20,161 nucleotides of DNA from an uncultured Lachnospiraceae bacterium (GTDB lineage: Bacteria > Bacillota > Clostridia > Lachnospirales > Lachnospiraceae), in NCBI GenBank assembly GCA_934434905.1, contig CAKSAI010000021.1, positions 1 through 20,161 on the forward strand, given 5' to 3'. The notes beneath the pieces were generated by a model. That model did no database searches. It was given only the letters and a program-made list of their open reading frames with translations, and was not told where the DNA came from. Position 1 is the stretch's first letter; each line of letters opens with the position of its first letter. The position numbers and the translations under genes are program-made. Shown in pieces: positions 14,091-20,161 of this stretch.

Positions 14091-15773
14091 TTGAACAGGA
14101 GTAGCGGTATTTTTAGACGGATAGTGAAACCGTATTTCATACTTGTCACAATCATTCTTTCGGTGGCATTTTTTTTTGTATACAGGTCGCAGGTAGAAAA
14201 GATCAAGGGAGAAACATACGAGGCGGCGGAGAGGATTGCGTCGCAGACGGCGCGGCTTTTGGATTCGTATCTTGACAGAATGAATTCCATAGCGGAGCAG
14301 GTAAAGTATCAGGACGAGATTACAAACTATTTTTACCGCGTGAAAGATGAGGCTGCTAGGCAAAATGTGTTTGAAACCGACATAGTAAACGGAATTGACA
14401 TATCGTCGCGGCTTAAAAATCTCCTTATGGGACATTCTCCCGACTATAGTATTTTTATATTTAACAATCGCGGTGATTTTGTGTCCAGCCACAATTATAT
14501 GACCGATCGTGAGGCGACGGTCGCGCTTTTGAAAAACGGCGTGTTTGACCGTGAACTGATGAGAATAAGGGCGTCGGGAGGCATCCTTATCATGCCGCTG
14601 CAGAAAGACAGATGGTCTAAATCGGGCGGGGAATACATCACCCTTGCAAAAGAATTGAAAAACGACTATTCCGATGAGAACGCCGGCATAATTGAGATAA
14701 GGGCAATGCTGCCCGATTTTGACTTGCTGCCGACAGATAATCTCCTTATGATACGAAATCGCGGCGATAACACCATGATCTACCCTGCCGGGGCGAAACT
14801 TCAAAGCGGATATTCGTATATTTCCGCACCGCTTGACAATGCCTCGTGGGAGGTTATGCTGTCCTACGGCGGCAACATCAGTACTGCGCTTGATAGTCGG
14901 ACTGCGGTGGCATTTGTGGTCATGTACATAATGCTGACAGCTGGTATGCTTGTACTCACAAGCCTTATCGGCAGGCACATCTGCGAGCCGATAACACAGC
15001 TCAGCGAGAATGTACGCAAAATTGCACTTCCAGGTGAAAAACTCGTTCAGGTGGACGGCGGCATAGATGAGATAGAGGAGCTTGAAGATAGTTTTTCACA
15101 GATGCTCTCCAGAATATCCGAGGCGTCCAAACGCGAGAAGAAGGCGTATGCACTGGCGCTTCAGGCGCAGATGAATCCGCATTTTCTCTACAATACGCTT
15201 GCGGTGATTGCCGCGCAGGGACTTGACGAGGGAAACGAAGAGGTGTACGGAATGTGCACGGAGCTTTCCGATATGCTCAGATATGTGGCGGCATACGAGA
15301 GTGTCACGGTAAAGCTCTCCGAAGAAATCAATCATACCAAAAACTATCTTTCGCTCATGAAGGCACGGTATGAGGAGTATTTTGATTATTGGATAAATGT
15401 GGACGATGGTCTGCTTGATATGCCCGTGCCCAAGCTGTTTGTCCAGCCGCTTGCCGAAAACTGTTTCATGCACGGCTTCAATGACGCAGAGCCGCCGTGG
15501 CACATAGAGATAGAGATGCATGGCACAAGAGATGCGTGGGAGCTGAGGATAAAGGACAACGGCAGCGGTATATCAGTTGAAACCGCACAGCATATACTCA
15601 GCCGCGCCGAAAAATTCAGTGCCAATTCCGAGATGGGCAGCATAGGCGGCCTCGGAATGGTAAACACGATAGTGCGCCTGCGCCTTACCCACAACAGCAA
15701 TACCGAGTGTGTCATAAACGGTGATGACGGCACTGAGATAATTATCAGAACCGGAGGTGAAAACCATGTATAA
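14091..15773 (+). CDS. YesM-type sensor histidine kinase
   Basis: Membrane sensor that phosphorylates the regulator encoded next. From TTG 14091 it is 560 residues: short inner N-terminus, helix 1 (about 13-32), a large outside domain (about 33-269, probably a Cache-type sensor), helix 2 (about 271-294), HAMP (about 294-345), then the His_kinase-type core with QMNPHFLYNTL (His364), N-box PLAENCFMHG (453-462), DNGSGI (489-494) and GGLGMVN. No separate ligand-binding gene is needed in this group, but the nearby sugar receptor could present ligand. Start choice: GGGGAG (14077-14082) is 8 bases before TTG 14091, while the longer ATG 14067 has no ribosome site and lies too near the promoter. It overlaps the next gene by 8 bases. 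Confidence 0.94.
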   Translation: MNRSSGIFRRIVKPYFILVTIILSVAFFFVYRSQVEKIKGETYEAAERIASQTARLLDSYLDRMNSIAEQVKYQDEITNYFYRVKDEAARQNVFETDIVNGIDISSRLKNLLMGHSPDYSIFIFNNRGDFVSSHNYMTDREATVALLKNGVFDRELMRIRASGGILIMPLQKDRWSKSGGEYITLAKELKNDYSDENAGIIEIRAMLPDFDLLPTDNLLMIRNRGDNTMIYPAGAKLQSGYSYISAPLDNASWEVMLSYGGNISTALDSRTAVAFVVMYIMLTAGMLVLTSLIGRHICEPITQLSENVRKIALPGEKLVQVDGGIDEIEELEDSFSQMLSRISEASKREKKAYALALQAQMNPHFLYNTLAVIAAQGLDEGNEEVYGMCTELSDMLRYVAAYESVTVKLSEEINHTKNYLSLMKARYEEYFDYWINVDDGLLDMPVPKLFVQPLAENCFMHGFNDAEPPWHIEIEMHGTRDAWELRIKDNGSGISVETAQHILSRAEKFSANSEMGSIGGLGMVNTIVRLRLTHNSNTECVINGDDGTEIIIRTGGENHV

Positions 15774-17220
15774 ACTGCTTTTGGCGGAGGATGAACCGCC
15801 TATTATGAGAACCGTGAAAAAGGCTTTCGAATCCGCAGATGAAAACGCATGGGATATACACACAGCCATAAACGGCAAACTGGCACGGCAAATGCTTGAA
15901 AAAGAGGATTTTGATGTGGTTGTCACCGATATCAAAATGCCCATGATGACTGGCATTGAGCTGGCGGAGTGGATTCACGAAAACCGCCCTGAACTTATCG
16001 TTGTCATACTGAGTGGATATTCGGACTTTGAGTATACCAGAAAAGCGCTTGAATACAAGGTTTTTGACTATCTGCTCAAACCGGCATCGCTTGCCGCCGT
16101 TGCCGAGCTTACGCAAAAGCTGAAGAAGGAGCTTGCGCCGAGACAGGCGCAGAAGAAACTCCGTGACAGCACGGCGGCGGTCATACTTGCCTGTGCCGGA
16201 GCTTATCTGCTCTTTGATGCCGAGGTTATGATGCCGGGCGCATCGTTCTGGTCTGACGAAAAGATAGAAAACTACATGAAAAACGAGCTGCGCCAAGGCG
16301 AGGAATACATATTCTTTAACGAAAGCTCTCAGTCAGAGAGATATGTTGTTATACAGTCGGATGACGAGACACGCCGACGGGAGATAATAGAGGATTTTTA
16401 TGTCGCTATGGCAGACGGTGCGCTGCCGGTCACGATGGTGTACAATCCGTCAATAACCTTCAAAAATTCAGCGGAATGTTTTCAAAAGCTGAGACAGCAG
16501 CTTATCAAAAAACTGATTCTCGGCACTTCGCAGCTTATAGACATGAACGACTGCAAGGATAATTATTCTGAAATCAGCCGTCCGTACACGCTTGAAGATA
16601 TCGAAAAAGCCGTTACTTTTATCAGAAACGGAGATGCGGGCGAACTGAAAATAATCGTTTCCGGTCTTTTTGAAAAAATGTGTGCGGCAAACGCCACGCA
16701 GGAGGAAATCAACGATATGCTCAATGTCATTCTCGACACCTATGTATTGAAAAATCCTGCGGATGTTCAGCGCAGAAACCTGAGCGTCAAGCATGAATTT
16801 GTAAACGCACTCGCCGGATTTTTGTCGTATGATGAGCTTACCGAGGATGTTACATCAATTCTACTGACTCTGCGCGATGACAGAAAAAACGAGGATAGAT
16901 ACGAAAAGCTTGCGAATGAGGTGGAGGCGTATCTGATAATGAATTACCGCAAGAATATCACCAGTGATGCTCTTGCTTGTCAGTTTGGCTTTGTTCAGAG
17001 CTACGTCAGTCGCATATTCAAGCGTCAAAAGGGCATGTCGCCCAACGAATTTCTCACAAATTACCGCATAGAGATTGCCAAGAGGCATCTACGCGAACAG
17101 CCGGATATGAAAATTCGTGAGCTTGCGCTGCTTGTAGGATTCAGGGATTCTTATTATTTCTCAAAAATATTCAAGAAAGAAACCGGTATGTGGCCGACAG
17201 AATATGCCAACAGAGGTTAA
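15766..17220 (+). CDS. YesN-type response regulator, REC plus AraC helix-turn-helix
   Basis: Transcription regulator activated by the preceding kinase. 484 residues. The receiver domain (1-120) has the acidic pocket AEDE, phospho-acceptor Asp55 in VVVTDIKMPMMTG, Ser83 in ILSGYSDFEYTRKAL and Lys105 in YLLKPA. A middle region (about 125-375) has no recognised fold by eye, as usual for YesN proteins. The AraC-type double helix-turn-helix spans about 376-484 (ITSDALACQFGFVQSYVSRIFKRQKGMSPNEFL, then IRELALLVGFRDSYYFSKIFKKETGMWPTEY). ATG 15766 has GGAGG (15753-15757) 8 bases before; GTG 15757 would overlap that site. It starts inside the kinase gene, so the pair is translationally coupled. Likely targets: the ABC operon and glycosidase genes on either side. 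Confidence 0.95.
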   Translation: MYKLLLAEDEPPIMRTVKKAFESADENAWDIHTAINGKLARQMLEKEDFDVVVTDIKMPMMTGIELAEWIHENRPELIVVILSGYSDFEYTRKALEYKVFDYLLKPASLAAVAELTQKLKKELAPRQAQKKLRDSTAAVILACAGAYLLFDAEVMMPGASFWSDEKIENYMKNELRQGEEYIFFNESSQSERYVVIQSDDETRRREIIEDFYVAMADGALPVTMVYNPSITFKNSAECFQKLRQQLIKKLILGTSQLIDMNDCKDNYSEISRPYTLEDIEKAVTFIRNGDAGELKIIVSGLFEKMCAANATQEEINDMLNVILDTYVLKNPADVQRRNLSVKHEFVNALAGFLSYDELTEDVTSILLTLRDDRKNEDRYEKLANEVEAYLIMNYRKNITSDALACQFGFVQSYVSRIFKRQKGMSPNEFLTNYRIEIAKRHLREQPDMKIRELALLVGFRDSYYFSKIFKKETGMWPTEYANRG

Positions 17221-17532
17221 AATCCCAACTTAACATAGGTCCGCTTTCCCGTTTTAATGATGGACAGCCGGATTATGTGGAGCGCGGATTCATAAATTAA
17301 GCAAGCATAAAACCACCTGTGAAACTCCATACTAAATGAAGACGCACTTCTTTTAAGAATGGCGGTATAAAAGCATGTGTACATGACGGGGAGACGAATG
17401 TATTCAGCCGATTAATTAAAAGCGGTAGGCAATGGAGAACAGACCAAAAAGGGGGGCGAATTCGTCACCCCTGCATAGCGGGGGAAGGAATATAGGGGCA
17501 GAGCAGGCCACCGGCTAAGCCGGTGGTACTGA
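17221..17532. other. 312-base stretch without a recognisable gene
   Basis: No convincing coding frame or clean terminator for the response regulator was found. A short open stretch near 17390-17495 on the plus strand has no start or recognisable product. The right end is GC-rich, with a G-run (17451-17456), CCCC (17468-17471) and another G-run (17480-17484), where the C-run could pair with either neighbour, and then a perfect hairpin at 17508-17526. The look is of inter-operon debris or a decayed mobile-element end. Confidence 0.5.
17508..17526. repeat. Perfect GC-rich hairpin next to the GH127 stop
   Basis: CCACCGGC (17508-17515) and GCCGGTGG (17519-17526) pair over 8 bp with a TAA loop, 6 bases past the end of the GH127 gene. 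Neither side has a T-run, so it is not a standard terminator. Short GC-rich hairpins of this kind are also seen at ends of IS200/IS605-type elements and in REP-like repeats; no transposase is present here. Confidence 0.55.
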
Positions 17533-19347
17533 CTACTTATGCATGGAAAACCATATCCGCATATCTGTTTCCCCGCGATTGGCAAAGGCGCTGTACGGAA
17601 TCAGATGTAGCGTAGCCGTCGTTTCCTCCGGGATTGTGGAGGAATAGAGTTGCCTGCCCTCTGCCAGACGAAATGCTGTGATATCAAGTTCAGGAAGTTC
17701 GCATTTCATAACGCTGCGCTCGCTCCATGTAAAGTTTGGCGCAACGGAGTAAGCATGCAGATTGGGACCATTGTCCACGGATTCGGCGCAATATACCACC
17801 GGCCCGCGCATAATGCACAGCTTATAAGCATCGCGCGCGACACGGCTGTCAGCGAAAACAGCGCGCGGTGTAAGGTCAAGCTCGAGCTGAATCTGTGTAC
17901 CGTCAGTTTGGATAACGGCATAGCCATTTCTTAATTCATATTGCTTATTCAGTGAAAAAGAGGCACACCATTCCGGAATGTGCAGTGCTACCGTCGGAAT
18001 GCCCTCTGCCGTAACGCGAATGCTCCCGGAAATGGGGTAATCAGTCTCAATCGTACAGGAAACACCGCCATCGCTCATCCGGGCAGCAGTATATTGATGG
18101 ATATATAACGTGTCGTCGCAGTGTCCGAACAGATAGCCGCCCAGCGTCGGGAGGAGACGGTTCAGGTTCGGCGGACAGCAGGAACAGCCAAAGATCTCCG
18201 GGCGCTGCGTAATCGGAAACCAGGGTTTACCGAACGAATTCTCAAAATGCTCGTTCAGATTGATTTCAAGCGGATTTCTGTAGAAAAAGCGCGTTCCGTC
18301 AAGTGAGAGCCCTGAAAGAACGCCGTTATAAAACGTGCGCTCAATGATGTCGGCATACCGTCCGTCCGCCTCATTTTCTTCCATTGCATGACAGAAGAAC
18401 ATCAGCGCAATGGCTGCGCAGGTTTCAGCGTAAGCAATATCATTCGGAAGATCATATGCATTTGTGAAAGCTTCGCCGATATGCGTTGAGCCGATGCCGC
18501 CGGTTACATACATCTTGCGACATGTGACATCATTAAACAGCGTGTGGCAGGAAGCAAACAACTCCGCGTCAGCAGTTTCTTTTGCAAGCATTGCCATACC
18601 GGTGTACAGATAGAGTGCGCGAACCGCATGGCCGACAGCTTCCTTCTGTTCACGAACGGGGAGATGACTTTGATTATGGTCGGTTGCGTAGTTATATGAC
18701 ATATACTGTTCGTTGTAGAAATCGTCCTTTGTTCCGCGCACATTGATAAAATGTGCGGCAAGCGCAAGATGCGAACGGTCGCCGGTATGACGATAAAGCC
18801 GTATCAATGCAAGCTCCAGTTCTTCGTGTCCGGGTGAAGCAAACAGAGCACTTTTCTCATCCATAAACACGTGCCGTATATAGTCCACATACTTTTTCAT
18901 ACATTCCAGCAAAACCGGCTTTCCGATCTCATCGCACGCAATCGCCGCCTCGATCAGATGACCGGCACAGTACAGTTCGTGCGCGTCACGGTTATGAAAA
19001 CGCATTGCCGGCTCTACCGCTGTAAAATAGATGTTGAAATAGCCATCGCTTCCCTGATGGATACGAATCTTTTCAATCAGCTCGTCAAGCCGTCTCTCCA
19101 GTTCAGCATCCGGGTGCTGTGCCAGGATGTAAGCCGCGCCCTCCATCCATTTCGCCACATCGCTGTCCCAGAAGACATGTGGTTTATTTTCCTGCCCCTC
19201 ACGCCAGTCGCAGTCAAATGCGCGGATGCGCCCGGTTGCGTCAAACTGCTCATAGACAGCATTTATCGTGATTTTTCGATTTAGATTCTCCTTGGAAAAC
19301 CAATAGCCGCTTTGCAGCTTCACCTTGGAAAAATCGATATTTTTCAT
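17533..19347 (-). CDS. GH127 beta-L-arabinofuranosidase
   Basis: Cleaves terminal beta-L-arabinofuranosyl residues from short plant-derived oligosaccharides; retaining mechanism with a zinc-held cysteine nucleophile. 604 residues, no signal peptide, so probably cytoplasmic. The (alpha/alpha)6 barrel fills about 1-400 and beta-sandwich parts follow. GEAFTNAYDLPNDIAYAETCA aligns with bifidobacterial HypBA1 in exact spacing: Glu292 (acid/base), Glu308 and Cys310 (zinc), and FGCSCCPPN gives Cys390 (nucleophile) and Cys391 (zinc). All catalytic positions are therefore present. ATG 19347 has GGAGG 6 bases upstream. It lies beyond the two-component genes on the opposite strand and is probably in the same sugar regulon. 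Some GH127 relatives act on other furanosides or 3-C-carboxy sugars, so specificity is not certain. Confidence 0.92.
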   Translation of the reverse strand: MKNIDFSKVKLQSGYWFSKENLNRKITINAVYEQFDATGRIRAFDCDWREGQENKPHVFWDSDVAKWMEGAAYILAQHPDAELERRLDELIEKIRIHQGSDGYFNIYFTAVEPAMRFHNRDAHELYCAGHLIEAAIACDEIGKPVLLECMKKYVDYIRHVFMDEKSALFASPGHEELELALIRLYRHTGDRSHLALAAHFINVRGTKDDFYNEQYMSYNYATDHNQSHLPVREQKEAVGHAVRALYLYTGMAMLAKETADAELFASCHTLFNDVTCRKMYVTGGIGSTHIGEAFTNAYDLPNDIAYAETCAAIALMFFCHAMEENEADGRYADIIERTFYNGVLSGLSLDGTRFFYRNPLEINLNEHFENSFGKPWFPITQRPEIFGCSCCPPNLNRLLPTLGGYLFGHCDDTLYIHQYTAARMSDGGVSCTIETDYPISGSIRVTAEGIPTVALHIPEWCASFSLNKQYELRNGYAVIQTDGTQIQLELDLTPRAVFADSRVARDAYKLCIMRGPVVYCAESVDNGPNLHAYSVAPNFTWSERSVMKCELPELDITAFRLAEGRQLYSSTIPEETTATLHLIPYSAFANRGETDMRIWFSMHK

Positions 19348-19392
19348 GTCAAACCTCCAAAATTCTTAACTTGTTTATATGTTGAGTATACA

Positions 19393-19421
19393 ATTGTACA
19401 ATATAAGCAGGCGGAATACAA
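19393..19421 (-). promoter_or_regulatory. Promoter of the GH127 gene
   Basis: Minus strand TTGTAT (plus 19416-19421), 17-bp spacer, TACAAT (plus 19393-19398); predicted start is near 19386, about 39 bases before the start codon. A second -10-like TATACT overlaps just downstream. The direct repeat at 19426-19457 is immediately upstream of the -35. Confidence 0.65.
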
Positions 19422-19425
19422 TTCC

Positions 19426-19457
19426 GAAAAACCGACAAGATGTAAGAAAAACCGACA
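19426..19457. promoter_or_regulatory. 12-base direct repeat upstream of GH127 promoter, candidate regulator site
   Basis: GAAAAACCGACA occurs exactly at 19426-19437 and again at 19446-19457, 20 bp apart (about two helix turns), ending 4 bases upstream of the GH127 -35 box. Direct half-sites at this spacing and position are typical for AraC-family activators, so the YesN-type regulator is a natural candidate. It also lies upstream of the divergent ATPase gene. Confidence 0.6.
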
Positions 19458-19506
19458 TAAATTCATAGATGGATACTATTGTGAATTTGCCTTTTAGAGA
19501 TACCAC

Positions 19507-19536
19507 TTGCTATTCTGGTCTTTCCTGTGATAGAAT
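19507..19536 (+). promoter_or_regulatory. Possible promoter of the AAA-ATPase-like gene
   Basis: TTGCTA (19507-19512), 18-bp spacer, TAGAAT (19531-19536). Predicted start is near 19543, about 27 bases before ATG 19570, with a purine-rich GGAAAGGGAAGG (19551-19562) ribosome site. Confidence 0.55.
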
Positions 19537-19569
19537 AATTGATATACCACGGAAAGGGAAGGTGCGGGT

Positions 19570-20161
19570 ATGCCGAAGTATTTTAATATAAGTGCGGTCT
19601 GTAAGCCGGAATGCCATTATATGGTAGATATTTCTGACAAAGTAATGAAGATCAAGGCTATGGTGGATCAGGGCCAGTATTTTACCATCAACCGAGCCAG
19701 ACAATATGGGAAAACCACGACATTAAGGGCTTTGGCGAAGTGCCTGACGAATGATTATACCGTTATAAGCCTGGATTTCCAGATGTTGGGGGAAGCCAGC
19801 TTTCGCACGGAAAATATTTTTTCGTTGGCTTTTGCCAGAATTTTCTTGAAAGCAATCAAGCGGGAGACTGGGGATTCTGAAAGTGGAATCAAGGATTCAC
19901 TGCAGATGTTGGAAACAGCTGTTCTGGAAAAAAGAGACGATTTTGTTTTGCAGGAATTATTTGAAATTTTGAGTGACATCTGCGGGGCATCTGTCCGACC
20001 ACTGGTATTAATCGTGGATGAGGTGGACAGCGCCTCGAACAATCAGGTGTTTTTGGATTTCCTTGCGCAGCTGCGGGTTTACTATATCAATCGGGATGAA
20101 CTGCCTACGTTCCAGTCGGTAATCCTTGCAGGTCTTTACGATATTCGCAACATCAAGCGGA
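19570..20161 (+). CDS. AAA-ATPase-like protein, 3' end cut by window
   Basis: An ATPase of the type often annotated AAA-ATPase-like, whose complete members usually carry a C-terminal PD-(D/E)XK nuclease-like domain and occur in many copies in gut clostridia. Only the first 197 residues are in the window. Visible: an N-terminal segment (DISDKVMKIKAMVDQGQYFTINRARQYGKTTTL) holding a P-loop-like QYGKTTTL with Lys48, where relatives have RRFGKTLLL; a helical part; and Walker B PLVLIVDEVDS with Asp150 and Glu151. Later, FQSVILAGLYDIRNIKR resembles the sensor-strand segment of relatives. Start ATG 19570 is supported by a ribosome site and promoter. Its role is unknown; the sequence does not connect it with the sugar genes, and the nuclease domain cannot be checked here. 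Confidence 0.85.
   Translation, partial: MPKYFNISAVCKPECHYMVDISDKVMKIKAMVDQGQYFTINRARQYGKTTTLRALAKCLTNDYTVISLDFQMLGEASFRTENIFSLAFARIFLKAIKRETGDSESGIKDSLQMLETAVLEKRDDFVLQELFEILSDICGASVRPLVLIVDEVDSASNNQVFLDFLAQLRVYYINRDELPTFQSVILAGLYDIRNIKR

Noticed and set aside
14046..14978. Open frame of 310 codons on the minus strand opposite the sensor kinase
   Set aside because: It is antisense to a kinase with all motifs intact, has no ribosome site of note, and its translation is arginine/histidine-rich without a known fold.
1..20161. CRISPR arrays, tRNA/rRNA genes, intact insertion sequences or prophage genes
   Set aside because: No regularly spaced repeats, cloverleaf-like segments, transposases, integrases or phage structural genes were seen on either strand by reading.

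Overview
The window looks like chromosomal DNA from a Gram-positive Clostridium-type bacterium, most likely Lachnospiraceae or a close relative. Signs are strong Shine-Dalgarno sites (AGGAGG/GGAGG), sigma-A style TTGACA/TATAAT promoters with 17-18 bp spacers, a lipoprotein solute receptor, a Clostridium-type crotonase and YesM/YesN-style two-component proteins. No rRNA, tRNA, CRISPR array or intact insertion sequence was seen.

Left part (1-7815), host-like genes: the 3' portion of proC (proline synthesis); a membrane protein joining a sigma-factor-like N-terminus to an outside cyclophilin domain; crt-like enoyl-CoA hydratase; an AraC-family regulator; divergent from it, glycogen phosphorylase glgP; and, convergent with glgP, a two-helix membrane protein of unknown function. 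Between the convergent cyclophilin and crt genes lie two inverted copies of one structured element. Each lies at the 3' end of its own gene in sense orientation. Their stems differ in sequence by compensatory changes, while the loop and internal-loop sequences are the same.

Middle part (7833-17220), a sugar-uptake locus: a clan GH-G (GH37/GH63-like) glycoside hydrolase on the minus strand diverges from a plus-strand operon encoding a two-NBD sugar ABC ATPase, two different permeases and a lipoprotein receptor of the rhamnose-binding (RhaS) type. A terminator and a new promoter follow, then a YesM-type sensor kinase and a YesN-type response regulator overlapping by 8 bases. Isoleucine codon use (many ATA) differs from glgP and proC, which suggests a separate history. 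A plausible model is that the kinase and regulator sense an outside sugar and switch on the transporter and flanking glycosidases.

Right part (17221-20161): a 312-base stretch without a recognisable gene, holding a strong hairpin; a GH127 beta-L-arabinofuranosidase on the minus strand with all expected catalytic and zinc ligands; a divergent control region carrying a 12-base direct repeat at 20 bp spacing; and the 5' part of an AAA-ATPase-like gene that runs off the window. Together with the transporter, the two glycosidases fit breakdown of plant polysaccharide side chains (rhamnose/arabinose), but the substrate is inferred.
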